From assembly GCA_025964695.1 (NCBI GenBank), contig JAOPYK010000017.1, positions 1-64,000 on the forward strand: a stretch of DNA of 64,000 nucleotides, given 5' to 3'. Below are positions 24,863 to 33,029 of the stretch, one piece after another; positions within the stretch are counted from its first letter, which is position 1, and every line of letters begins with the position of its first letter. The notes below the pieces were generated by a model. It was not told where the DNA came from and ran no database searches. It saw only the letters and a program-made list of their open reading frames with translations. This DNA comes from Streptosporangiaceae bacterium. GTDB taxonomy: Bacteria; Actinomycetota; Actinomycetes; Streptosporangiales; Streptosporangiaceae. Made by a program: the position numbers and the translations under genes.

Positions 24863-25729
24863 TCACCACCATGCCTGGTTGGCGGGCTGTACGTCGTCGC
24901 GGAGCACGGTGCCTTCGATCAGGCCGTACGGGCGGTCCGCGGCGAAGAACACCTCATTCGGATTGTCCAGCCCGAAGGGCTCCAGATCGACCACGAAGTG
25001 GTGTTTGTTGGGCATGACGAACCTGATCTCGCAGATCGCGGGGTGCTCCTCCAGCACCCGGCGGCCCATCGTGTGCAGCGTCTGCTGCAGTGACAGGCTA
25101 TGCGTGGCGGCGAACGTCTCGATCAGCAGCCCGCGCACCGCGGCGAAGGACGCGTCCCAGGCGGTGCCGGTGTCGTCGCCGTGTCTCCACTCCGCGGTGA
25201 CGGCGGTGGCAAGGATCCGGTCCCGGGTCTCCCGGAGGGTGGTGTACTCGTCGGTGGCGTAGCCCCAGAACTCCGAGCCGGCCGAGTTCAGCACCACCAG
25301 CTCGCGCAGCCCGGACACCACGTGCGTCCCGGCCCCGGTATGGGTGACCCGAGCCGTCCGGATCTCCTGGCCGCGCCGGACGAAGGAGTGGCCGGTCACC
25401 GGGACGCGGTCCCAGGCGTACTCCTCGACGCTCAGCCGGGCCCGGTGGATCGCCGGCTGCGAGGACACGAAATGCCGGGCCAGCAGCAGCGCGAACTCCT
25501 CTGGGGAGGCGATGCCGTGCTTGCGCGCGAAGGCGTACACGGTGTTCTTCTGCGAGTCGGTCGGCAGCGCGGCCGAGTTGTCCCCGGACAGGTAGACCTC
25601 GTCCAGATCCCCGGCCAGCGTCACGCCGACGTTGAGGTCCCGGATCTCGTGGGTGTCGCCGTCCCGGTTCACTCGTACGACGCGGGTCTCGGCCTTGCCG
25701 TACTGGTTGGCGCCCAGCACTATCGTCAC
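24863..25729 (-). CDS. Urate oxidase (uricase)
   Basis: The 288-residue protein is a cofactor-free uricase converting urate to 5-hydroxyisourate. Signature elements are NQYGKAETRVVRV at the N-terminus, the catalytic LPTDSQKNTVY (Thr-Asp and nearby Lys region), ATDEYTTLRETRDRILAT, SLQQTLHTMG with the active-site Gln, and PNKHHFVVDL near the C-terminus. It lies 20 bp after uraH in the same operon. Confidence 0.96.
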   Translation of the reverse strand: MTIVLGANQYGKAETRVVRVNRDGDTHEIRDLNVGVTLAGDLDEVYLSGDNSAALPTDSQKNTVYAFARKHGIASPEEFALLLARHFVSSQPAIHRARLSVEEYAWDRVPVTGHSFVRRGQEIRTARVTHTGAGTHVVSGLRELVVLNSAGSEFWGYATDEYTTLRETRDRILATAVTAEWRHGDDTGTAWDASFAAVRGLLIETFAATHSLSLQQTLHTMGRRVLEEHPAICEIRFVMPNKHHFVVDLEPFGLDNPNEVFFAADRPYGLIEGTVLRDDVQPANQAWW

Positions 25730-25749
25730 GGTGCTCCCTCGGTAATCAC

Positions 25750-26091
25750 TCAGCTCCCCCTGTAGGTCGTGTAGCCGTACGGGCTGATCAGCAAGGGCAC
25801 ATGGTGGTGCTCGGCCGGGTCCGTGATCATGAAGACGACGCTCACCTCCGGATAGAACGTCTCCGTGCCGGTCGCGGCGAAGTAGGGGCCGGTGCCGAAT
25901 CGCAGCCGGTAGGTGCCCGCCGCCTCGTGCTCCGAATCGGCGGGCAGGAGGCCGCTCAGCCGCCCGTCGCCGTCGGTCTCGGCCTCCACGATCGGCCGCC
26001 AGGTACCGCCGTCGTAGCGGTCCAGCCGGATCGGCACCCCGGCGGCCGGCCGGCCCCTGCCGGTGTCGAGGACATGTGTGCTGAGCGTCAT
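25750..26091 (-). CDS. uraH: 5-hydroxyisourate hydrolase
   Basis: The 113-residue transthyretin-like protein has the N-terminal [16 protein letters not shown] with its active-site histidine, plus arginine in IRLDRY. The diagnostic C-terminal tetrapeptide YRGS distinguishes the hydrolase from transthyretin. It hydrolyses 5-hydroxyisourate to OHCU. Its ATG overlaps the uraD TGA (ATGA). Confidence 0.96.
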   Translation of the reverse strand: MTLSTHVLDTGRGRPAAGVPIRLDRYDGGTWRPIVEAETDGDGRLSGLLPADSEHEAAGTYRLRFGTGPYFAATGTETFYPEVSVVFMITDPAEHHHVPLLISPYGYTTYRGS

Positions 26092-26603
26092 GGGCGTTCC
26101 AACAGCTTGGTCAGACGGAGTTGGACGATCTTGGCGAGCTCGGCGCGGACGGTGCGCCGTTCGGTCTCCTCGTCGTTGCCGAGCCGCACGCGCAGGGCGT
26201 CGAGCATCTCGCCGGCGGAACGGCCACTGGCGCAGATGAGGAAGACCCGGCCGAACCGCTGCTCATAGGCGATGTTCCCCGCGCGCAGCGCCGCCACCAC
26301 TTCCCCGTCCGCGTCGCCGACCCCGGACTGCTCGGCGCGCGACCAGGCCGATTCCCGCCCGGCGCCCTCGGGCCGGTCGCCGATCCTCGGGTGGGCGCTG
26401 AGGGCCTCCTCGACGTCGCGCCACCGCAGGGCCTCGAAAGCCGCGGCCGCCGCGGCGGCCAGCGCGCCGGGGTCGGTGAACGGGCGGGCCGCGGCGACCG
26501 CCTCCGCCCAGGCCGCCGAAGCACAGCACGAGCGCAGCTCGTGCTCCGCCTGGTGGGCGGGCAGGGCGTTGAGCCACTTCAGTGCCCGCGACGTTCCGGT
26601 CAT
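26088..26603 (-). CDS. uraD: OHCU decarboxylase
   Basis: The 171-residue helical protein decarboxylates 2-oxo-4-hydroxy-4-carboxy-5-ureidoimidazoline to S-allantoin. The catalytic histidine is in AHPRIGDR, with the helix signature YEQRFGRVFLICASGRSAGEML at about residues 113-134. It is the first gene of the purine operon and diverges from pucR across a 117-bp intergenic region, the natural place for PucR control. Confidence 0.95.
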   Translation of the reverse strand: MTGTSRALKWLNALPAHQAEHELRSCCASAAWAEAVAAARPFTDPGALAAAAAAAFEALRWRDVEEALSAHPRIGDRPEGAGRESAWSRAEQSGVGDADGEVVAALRAGNIAYEQRFGRVFLICASGRSAGEMLDALRVRLGNDEETERRTVRAELAKIVQLRLTKLLERP

Positions 26604-26707
26604 CGCCCCAGTAGATCAAAGCGGGGGTGACGGTCTCTACCGGCGGACGCCATCAACGGTGAGTACCTCAGACCGGGGCTTTTGGAGATTCCTACAAAGA
26701 GCCTGGT

Positions 26708-26713
26708 TACCCT
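26708..26713 (+). promoter_or_regulatory. -10 element (TACCCT) of leaderless pucR
   Basis: TACCCT at 26708-26713 is followed by 7 nt and the GTG at 26721, with no ribosome site. It supports a transcript beginning at the start codon. Confidence 0.6.
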
Positions 26714-26720
26714 AGAAACC

Positions 26721-28259
26721 GTGCGATTGCGGGAGTTGTTGGACATAAGTGAGCTGCGCCTCATGTTGCGCGGCGGTTCCGAGGCCCTCGACCGGCCGAT
26801 CCGGTGGGTGTACACGACCGAGATCGTGGAGTCCGGCCGCTATCTGAGCGGCAACGAGCTCGTACTGACCGGGCTGATGTGGCACAAGGGGCGGGAGGAT
26901 CCCGACGGCTTCGTGGCCACACTGGTCGACGCCGGGGCGTCCGCGCTGGGCGTCGGCCTGGCGGTGCACGGGCACGTACCGCCCGACATCGTCGCCGCCT
27001 GCCATCGCCAGGGACTCCCGCTGATCGAGATTCCGGCGGACGTGTCCTTCGGTACGGTCAGCGAAGTGGTCACCCGCAGGCTCACCGCGGAGCGCGCGGC
27101 GGGTCTGGCGAGCGTGCTCGGCCGGCATCGGCGGCTGATCTCCTCGGTGGCGGAGGGCGCCGGCCTGGAGTCCGTCTTCACCGTCACCAGGCAGGACCTG
27201 GGCCACGGCTGCTGGGTGCTGTCGCCGACGGGCCGCGTCGTGGTGGGAGCGCGGGCTGGGCCGGAGCTGAGCAGGGGGCAGGCTCGGGCGCTGGCCGCCG
27301 AGTTCCTGGCCGCGGAGCGGCTGCCGCACGTCGTACGGATGGACTCGGGGGCGTTCACCCTGCTGCCGATCAACACCCGGGCGGGGCACCGGATCGCCAG
27401 CTGGTTCCTGGTCAGCGAGGGCGAACTGGTCGAGTGCGCGGAAGAGGTCCGGGAGACCGCCTACGAGCTGGCGGCCCTGGCCGCTCTGGAACGCGCCCGG
27501 ATCGAGGAGGGCCGGCGGGTCGAACGCCGGCTCGTCGCCGAACTGGTCGAGCTCGCCGCCCGCAGCGATCCCGCCGAGGTGACGGCCCGGATGCGGACTT
27601 GCGGCCTGTCGCTCACCGTCCCGTACGTCGCGGTGTCCGCTTCGGTCAGCGACGTCGCGCATCCCGGCGAGGTCGGCTGCGCGGTGTTGGAGGAGATGCT
27701 GGGCGAGGGTGCGGTCGGCGCCCTCGGCGCGGAGGCGGTCGGCCTCGTCCCCGTCCCCCGGGACGGGGTGCCTGCCCTGGTCGCCAGGCTGCGCGAGGCG
27801 GCCGGCAAGCTGGCCTCGGCGCTCACCCGCGAGCGGCTCACCATCGGGGTCAGCGGGACCGCCCAGGGTCCGGGCGGGCTCGGCGGCGTGGTGGACGAGG
27901 CCCGCCATACCCGAAGGCTGGCGGCCCTGCGCCCAGGCCGCGCCGAGGTGGTCACCAGCGACGAGATCCATTCCCACGTGCTGCTGCTGGCCACCGTGCC
28001 CGAGGCGGTGCGGCGGTCGTTCCGGGAGCGGCTGCTGGCGCCGCTGTACGGCTACGACACCGAGCACCACTCCGACCTCGTGCACACCCTCGAGACGTTC
28101 CTCGACTGCTCCGGATCGTGGAATCGCTGCGCGGCGGAGCTGCATGTCCATGTGAACACGCTTCGCTATCGAATCCGGCGAATCGAGGAACTCACCGGGC
28201 GGGATCTTGGCACACTGGAGAATCGCGTCGACCTCTTCCTGGCTCTGCGTGCCACCTGA
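26721..28259 (+). CDS. pucR: PucR-family transcriptional regulator
   Basis: The 512-residue protein has the three PucR regions. An N-terminal purine-catabolism domain (about 5-130; GNELVLTGLMW, LIEIPADVSFG) is followed by a middle GGDEF-like/linker region. The C-terminal HTH_30 domain (about 445-505) contains AAELHVHVNTLRYRIRRIEELTGRDL. PucR proteins control purine utilisation, and the divergent position next to uraD makes the purine operon its probable target. I chose GTG 26721, which has a perfect leaderless arrangement, rather than the ATG at 26682 that would overlap the -10. Confidence 0.92.
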   Translation: MRLRELLDISELRLMLRGGSEALDRPIRWVYTTEIVESGRYLSGNELVLTGLMWHKGREDPDGFVATLVDAGASALGVGLAVHGHVPPDIVAACHRQGLPLIEIPADVSFGTVSEVVTRRLTAERAAGLASVLGRHRRLISSVAEGAGLESVFTVTRQDLGHGCWVLSPTGRVVVGARAGPELSRGQARALAAEFLAAERLPHVVRMDSGAFTLLPINTRAGHRIASWFLVSEGELVECAEEVRETAYELAALAALERARIEEGRRVERRLVAELVELAARSDPAEVTARMRTCGLSLTVPYVAVSASVSDVAHPGEVGCAVLEEMLGEGAVGALGAEAVGLVPVPRDGVPALVARLREAAGKLASALTRERLTIGVSGTAQGPGGLGGVVDEARHTRRLAALRPGRAEVVTSDEIHSHVLLLATVPEAVRRSFRERLLAPLYGYDTEHHSDLVHTLETFLDCSGSWNRCAAELHVHVNTLRYRIRRIEELTGRDLGTLENRVDLFLALRAT

Positions 28260-28276
28260 GCTGGTAGCGCGCCGTC

Positions 28277-28396
28277 CTAGCAGCAGTGAACCCGCGGACC
28301 GTCGTTGGCCACCAAGGCGTCGGCGGTGGGCGTGATGACGGTGAAGGCGGTGGCGATGAAGGTGATGAGAGCGGCGATCCGCTTCAAGTTAGACAT
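28277..28396 (-). CDS. Small secreted peptide precursor divergent from an XRE-TPR regulator
   Basis: This 39-codon gene starts at ATG 28396, with GGAAGGA 8 nt upstream on the minus strand. The first 27 residues (MSNLKR, then IAALITFIATAFTVITPTADA) form a textbook signal peptide: a basic N-region, a hydrophobic core and an A-D-A cleavage box. The predicted mature product is the 12-residue LVANDGPRVHCC, ending in two adjacent cysteines. The start is 55 bp from the divergent XRE-TPR gene. The arrangement resembles secreted-peptide/receptor pairs of the RRNPP type known in Firmicutes. That role is inference. The gene could instead encode a secreted bacteriocin-like or redox peptide. Confidence 0.7.
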   Translation of the reverse strand: MSNLKRIAALITFIATAFTVITPTADALVANDGPRVHCC

Positions 28397-28451
28397 ATGC
28401 GGTTCCTTCCCATACGGACCTCTGGTAGTTGAATAGTTACAAGGAGTCACG

Positions 28452-29762
28452 GTGAGCGGTCAAGAGAGCCTGGGGCAGCGCATCCGGTCGTTGCGCATCC
28501 GAAAAGGGGTCAGCCAGGCCCAGCTCGCCTTCCCGGAGCTGTCCGACAGCTATATCTCCTTGATCGAAAGCGACAAGCGGGTGCCCGCGCCGAGCGTGAT
28601 CGAAATGCTGGCCGGCAAGCTCGACTGCTCGCCGATCTACCTGCTCAGCGGGGTCAGCGAGGACATCGCCGACGAGCTGCGGGTGACCCTGGACTACGCC
28701 GAGATCGCCCTGCAGAACGGGGCCGCCACCGAAGCCCGCGCCCGTTTCGCCGAGGTACTGGAGAGTTCGGACGCGGCGGCCCTGCCGGAACTCCTGCACG
28801 AGGCCCGCTGGGGACACGCGCTGGCGATGGAGGCGGCCGGCGATCTCGAGGAGGCCATCGTCGAGCTGCGGAAGCTGACCGCGGCCGCCTCGCTCGAGAT
28901 CGAGCGGGAGCACTGGGCCAGAGTGCACGTGGCGCTGAGCCGCTGCCTGCGGGAGCGCGGGGACCTCAGCGAGAGCGTGCAGGTGGCCGAGGACGCGCTG
29001 CGCCGCCTGACCGCCTCCGGCTCGGAGTCCACCGACGCGTCCGTGCACCTAGGCGCCACCCTGCTGGCGGCCTTCATCGAGCGCGGGGACCTGGTCCGCG
29101 CCCGCCAGCTGGCCGGCCAGCTGATCGATCGGGCCGAGCGGATCGGCAGCCCGAAGGCGCGGATGGCCGCCTACTGGGAGGCCGCCTACGTCGCGGAGAT
29201 CCGCGGTGAGTACGACGAGGGACTGGTGCTCGCCGAGCGTGCCCTGCTCCTGCTGGGGGAGGACGACGATCCCCGCAACCTCAGCAGGCTCCGGCTGGCC
29301 TACGCCAGCCTGCTGCTGCGCGCCCGGCCCGGCGAGGCGGAACGCGCCCGTCAGCTGCTGCTGCGGACCCGGGACGACATCGCCGCCAGCTCCGCCGGAG
29401 AGATCGACATGGCCTGGTGCCTCACCGAGCTGGCCCGCGCCGAAACGGCGCTGGGCCGGCCCGGTGAGGCCGTGGAGCTGGCCGGTGAGGCGATCGCGAT
29501 GCTCGGGGAGGCCCCGCGCCGGGCCGCGGCGTGGGCTCTGACCGTGCTGGGCGAGGCCTACGTACGCCTGGACCGGCGCGCCGAGGCGGTCGACGCGCTC
29601 ACCCAGGCGGCGACCCATCTGGAGGCGATGGAGTCGTCCCGCGACGCGGCCCAGGCCTGGTTCGACCTCGCGGAGCTGCTCGGGGAGACCGGCCAGGCCG
29701 GCGGGGTCGAAGGGCAGCGGCTCGCGGCCTACCGCCGGGCGCTGACCTGCGTGGGTCTCTGA
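28452..29762 (+). CDS. XRE-family regulator with TPR domain
   Basis: The 436-residue protein has an N-terminal lambda-repressor-type helix-turn-helix (about residues 7-66; GQRIRSLRIRKGVSQAQLA, YISLIESDKRVPAPSVIEMLA). About nine TPR-like helical pairs follow (about 75-430; for example ARWGHALAMEAAGDLEEAI, AYVAEIRGEYDEGLVLAERAL, LGEAYVRLDRRAEAVDALTQA). This domain order is that of RRNPP peptide receptors, although actinobacterial members are largely uncharacterised. The GTG start has AAGGAG 5 nt upstream. A TAGTT-N3-TAGTT direct repeat lies in the short shared promoter region with the secreted-peptide gene. No peptide has been shown to bind it. Confidence 0.88.
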   Translation: MSGQESLGQRIRSLRIRKGVSQAQLAFPELSDSYISLIESDKRVPAPSVIEMLAGKLDCSPIYLLSGVSEDIADELRVTLDYAEIALQNGAATEARARFAEVLESSDAAALPELLHEARWGHALAMEAAGDLEEAIVELRKLTAAASLEIEREHWARVHVALSRCLRERGDLSESVQVAEDALRRLTASGSESTDASVHLGATLLAAFIERGDLVRARQLAGQLIDRAERIGSPKARMAAYWEAAYVAEIRGEYDEGLVLAERALLLLGEDDDPRNLSRLRLAYASLLLRARPGEAERARQLLLRTRDDIAASSAGEIDMAWCLTELARAETALGRPGEAVELAGEAIAMLGEAPRRAAAWALTVLGEAYVRLDRRAEAVDALTQAATHLEAMESSRDAAQAWFDLAELLGETGQAGGVEGQRLAAYRRALTCVGL

Positions 29763-29811
29763 CGGTCCCGGGCCACCGGGACCGGTGTCCCGAAGGTCGT
29801 GGGAACGACGA

Positions 29812-29862
29812 CAACTCCACCTGCGTCGGTGAATAATGCGCCGGGGCTGGGGATGGGAGTTG
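29812..29862 (+). promoter_or_regulatory. Inverted repeat bracketing the DUF5685 promoter
   Basis: CAACTCC at 29812-29818 and GGAGTTG at 29856-29862 are perfect complements 37 nt apart. They flank an AT-richer GTGAATAATG segment that could be the -10 region. This suggests a regulator site, possibly for the adjacent XRE-TPR protein. Confidence 0.4.
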
Positions 29863-29869
29863 TACGGGG

Positions 29870-31060
29870 ATGTTCGGACTTGTTCGGCCTTGCCGGCACG
29901 GCATGTGCGCTTCGCTGTTCAAGGAGTGGATGGCGCATCTGTGCGGACTGTGCCTGACGCTGCGGACCGAGCACGGGCAGGCCTCTCGGCTGGTCACCAA
30001 CTATGACGGGCTGCTGGTGTCCGTGCTGGTCGAGGCGCAGAGCCAGGAGCGGTCACCGCACCGCAAGGCCGGTCCGTGCGCACTGCGCGGCATGCGCACC
30101 GCCGAGGTGGTCGACGCCAAGGCCGAGGGCGCCCGGCTGGCCGCGGCGGTCTCGCTGCTGCTGGCGGCGGGAAAGACCCGGGACCATGTGGCGGACCGGG
30201 ACGGCGCCTACGCTCGCCGCCTGGTGGCCTCGACCGCGGGCCGGGTGGCGAACCGGTGGGACGAGGCGGGCGCCCGCACCAGTGTTGCGCTGGGATTCGA
30301 CCCCGCGGTCCTGCGCGACGCCGTCGACCGCCAGACACTGCTCGAGTCGACCTCCGGGCTCGCCCTGCTGGACCTCACCGAGCCGACCGAGACCGCGGTC
30401 GCCGCGGCGTTCGCGCACACCGCCGTCCTCGCGGGCCGGCCGGCCAACCGTGAGCCGCTTGCCGAGGCAGGCCGGTTCTTCGGGCGGCTCGCCCATCTCA
30501 TCGACGCCGTGGAGGACCTCGCGGCGGACCGTGCCACAGGCGCGTACAACCCGCTGCTCGCCACCGGCACCGATCTCGCGGAGGCCCGCCGGCACTGCGA
30601 CGCCGCGGTGCACGGGCTGCGGCTGGCCCTCGCCGACGTGGACTTCGAGGACCGCCGGCTGGTGGCGGCGCTGCTGGAGCGCGAGGTGCACCGGTCGGTG
30701 GACCACGTGTTCGCCGGCTACCCCCAGGGTCCCGGGGCGCCGGGGCCGTACGGTCCGCCGCCGCCCTACCCCGGGCAACATCCGCCTGGGCACCATCCGC
30801 CGCAGTACCCGGGTCTGCCGCCGCAGGGGCCGTTCGGGCCCAAGCGCCCGGGAGCCGGGCTGCTCTGCCTCGCGGGCTCGGCGATCTTCTGTACCTGCGG
30901 GACGTGGCAGCCGCCCTGGAGCCCGCACAACGGCCGGTCGTGCGGAGACCGCTGCTGGTGCAGCCGGAACTGCGACGGCGGTTGCTGTGACTGCTGCGAG
31001 TGTTGCGAGTGCGGCGAGTGCTGTGACGGTGGTTGCTGTGACTGCGGCTGTGACTGCTGA
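29870..31060 (+). CDS. DUF5685 family protein with extreme cysteine-rich tail
   Basis: The 396-residue protein starts MFGLVRPCRHGMCASLFKEWMAHLCGLCLTL, the hallmark of actinobacterial DUF5685 proteins (conserved CRH and HLCGLC). It continues with TNYDGLLVSVLVEAQ. Residues about 60-280 are helical, with a D-rich LIDAVEDLAADRATGAYNPLL motif reminiscent of prenyl-chain-binding helices. A Pro/Gly/His linker (about 283-325) leads to a tail with 21 cysteines in the last 66 residues, many as CC, CDC or CEC. Function is unknown. The conserved N-terminal Cys/His set and the tail both suggest metal or redox chemistry. Confidence 0.8.
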   Translation: MFGLVRPCRHGMCASLFKEWMAHLCGLCLTLRTEHGQASRLVTNYDGLLVSVLVEAQSQERSPHRKAGPCALRGMRTAEVVDAKAEGARLAAAVSLLLAAGKTRDHVADRDGAYARRLVASTAGRVANRWDEAGARTSVALGFDPAVLRDAVDRQTLLESTSGLALLDLTEPTETAVAAAFAHTAVLAGRPANREPLAEAGRFFGRLAHLIDAVEDLAADRATGAYNPLLATGTDLAEARRHCDAAVHGLRLALADVDFEDRRLVAALLEREVHRSVDHVFAGYPQGPGAPGPYGPPPPYPGQHPPGHHPPQYPGLPPQGPFGPKRPGAGLLCLAGSAIFCTCGTWQPPWSPHNGRSCGDRCWCSRNCDGGCCDCCECCECGECCDGGCCDCGCDC

Positions 31061-31133
31061 ACGGTGCCTCACGCGTTACTGGGACGAGAGCAGGTCTTGA
31101 CCAAGCGCACGCTTGGTGCGAGGCTCGGTCGGC

Positions 31134-32978
31134 GTGGAGAGCGGGCAGGACACTTTCGCGCGATTGCTGCTGGCGCGGGCCGATGACGACCACCCCGGGC
31201 TGCTGTTCGAGGACGAGCGCTACAGCTGGGCCGAGGTCGTCGAGGCCGCCAAGACCAGGGCCGCCCTCGCCGTCGGCGGGGCGGCGCGGGGACGGCGGCC
31301 CGCCGGAAGGCCCTTGCACATCGGCGTGCTGCTGGACAACGTCCCCGAATACGTCTTCTGGATCGGGGCCGCCACGCTGGCCGGGGCGACCCTCGTCGGC
31401 ATCAACCCGACCCGGCGCGGCGCCGAGTTGGCCGCCGACATCAGGCACACCGACTGCGATCTAATCGTCACCGACGCCGAGCACGCCGCCCTGCTCAGGG
31501 ACCTCGACACCGGCGTGCCCGCCGACCACCTGTTGCTGACCGGCTCCGACCCGTACCCAGCCCTGCCGGCCACCCCCGCCCGCCTAGATCTCGCCCGCCT
31601 TGATCCGGCCTGCCTGGATCCGGCCTGCGTTGATCCGGCAGGCCCTGATCTTGCCCGCGTTGATCCCGCATCCACTGGTCTTGTCGGCTCTGGTCCCCTT
31701 GCCGACCCCGCGTTCGGTGCCCGGATCATGGCGGGCGATCGGTTGCTGCTGCTGTTCACCTCGGGATCGACCGGGGCGCCCAAGGCGGTGGCTTGCAGCC
31801 AGGGGCGGCTCGCCGCGATCGCCGGCCGGGGCGATCTGTTCGGCATCACCAGAGAGTCGGTGACCTACGTCGCGATGCCGCTCTTCCACGGCAACGCGAT
31901 CATGGCGAATCTGGCCATGGCGGTGGGCGTGGGGGCGACGGTGGTCCTGCGGCGGCGCTTCTCCGCCTCCGGGTTCCTGCCCGACGTCCGCCGCTACGGG
32001 GTGACCTACTTCAACTACGTCGGCCGGGCGCTCGCGTACATCCTCGCCGGCCCCGAACAGGCCGGGGACGCCGTGAACACCCTGCACACCGCGTTCGGCA
32101 CCGAGGCGTCCGCCCAGGACATGGCCCGCTTCGGCGCCCGCTTCGGCTGCCGGGTCATGGATGGCTACGGTTCCAGTGAGGGGGCTATCGCCATCCACAG
32201 GACCCCCGGCTGCCCGCCCGACGCCCTGGGCCTGCCCCACTCCGGCACGGAGGTGGCGATCCTGGCCGCGGACACCGGAGCCGAATGCCCCCGGGCCCGG
32301 TTCGACGAGGCCGGCGGGCTGCTCAACCCCGGGGAGGCGGTCGGTGAGATCGTCGGCCTCAACGTGGTGACCGCGTTCGAGGGCTACTACAACAACCTCG
32401 AAGCCGAGGCCCAGCGGATCCGGCCCCGGTTCCCGGCGGCCTCCGGAGCGCAGGCTTCGGGGCCGGGGGCCGACCGGGTCTACTGGAGCGGCGATCTGGG
32501 GTACCGCGACGAGTCCGGCTACTTCTACTTCGCCGGGCGCGACAGTGACTGGCTCCGGGTGGACAGTGAGAACTTCGCGGCCGCCCCGGTGGAGCGGATC
32601 CTGTCCCGCTGGACGCCGGTCGTCATGTGCGCGGTGTACCCCGTGCCTGATCCCCGTACGGGTGACCAGGTGATGGCGGCCCTGGAGATCGGCGGCCAGT
32701 TCGACCCCGGCGCCTTCGCGGAGTTCCTCGGGGCCCAGGCGGATCTCGGCACGAAGTGGGCGCCCCGGTTCGTGCGCGTGATCGCCGCCATGCCGCTGAC
32801 TTCGACGAACAAGGTCGACAAACGCCCCCTGCGGGCGGAGCGCTGGGAGTGCGCCGACCAGGTGTGGTGGCGTCCCGGCCGCGAGCCGGCCTACCGGCCG
32901 CTCACCCCGGGCCTGGTCGCCGGGCTCCGTGCGGAGTTCGCCGCGCACGGCCGTGAGCATGTGCTGTCCGGAGTGTGA
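31134..32978 (+). CDS. Fatty-acid/acyl-CoA ligase of the FadD17-like group
   Basis: The 614-residue adenylate-forming enzyme has the AMP-binding P-loop LLFTSGSTGAPKAV (about 204-217), YVAMPLFHGNAIMANLAMA, DGYGSSEGAI, YWSGDLGYRDESGYFYFAGR and the C-terminal catalytic lysine region TSTNKVDKRPLR. It resembles mycobacterial FadD17 ligases linked to steroid side-chain metabolism; the substrate here is unknown. Between the N-terminal part and the P-loop there is a tandem pentapeptide expansion (residues about 150-189). The start is uncertain: TTG 31113, GTG 31116 and GTG 31134 are all possible and none has a strong ribosome site. Confidence 0.87.
   Translation: MESGQDTFARLLLARADDDHPGLLFEDERYSWAEVVEAAKTRAALAVGGAARGRRPAGRPLHIGVLLDNVPEYVFWIGAATLAGATLVGINPTRRGAELAADIRHTDCDLIVTDAEHAALLRDLDTGVPADHLLLTGSDPYPALPATPARLDLARLDPACLDPACVDPAGPDLARVDPASTGLVGSGPLADPAFGARIMAGDRLLLLFTSGSTGAPKAVACSQGRLAAIAGRGDLFGITRESVTYVAMPLFHGNAIMANLAMAVGVGATVVLRRRFSASGFLPDVRRYGVTYFNYVGRALAYILAGPEQAGDAVNTLHTAFGTEASAQDMARFGARFGCRVMDGYGSSEGAIAIHRTPGCPPDALGLPHSGTEVAILAADTGAECPRARFDEAGGLLNPGEAVGEIVGLNVVTAFEGYYNNLEAEAQRIRPRFPAASGAQASGPGADRVYWSGDLGYRDESGYFYFAGRDSDWLRVDSENFAAAPVERILSRWTPVVMCAVYPVPDPRTGDQVMAALEIGGQFDPGAFAEFLGAQADLGTKWAPRFVRVIAAMPLTSTNKVDKRPLRAERWECADQVWWRPGREPAYRPLTPGLVAGLRAEFAAHGREHVLSGV
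31581..31700 (+). repeat. 15-bp repeat array inside the FadD17-like gene
   Basis: About eight consecutive 15-bp units, most like YGC-CTT-GAT-CCG-GCC, encode RLDLA-RLDPA-CLDPA-CVDPA-GPDLA-RVDPA and two more divergent units. The array is in frame and sits in a loop before the AMP-binding motif. Confidence 0.85.
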
Positions 32979-33029
32979 CAGCTGTCCGATGACCTGGGCG
33001 CGGATCACTTCGGAGGGTCACTATGGTTA

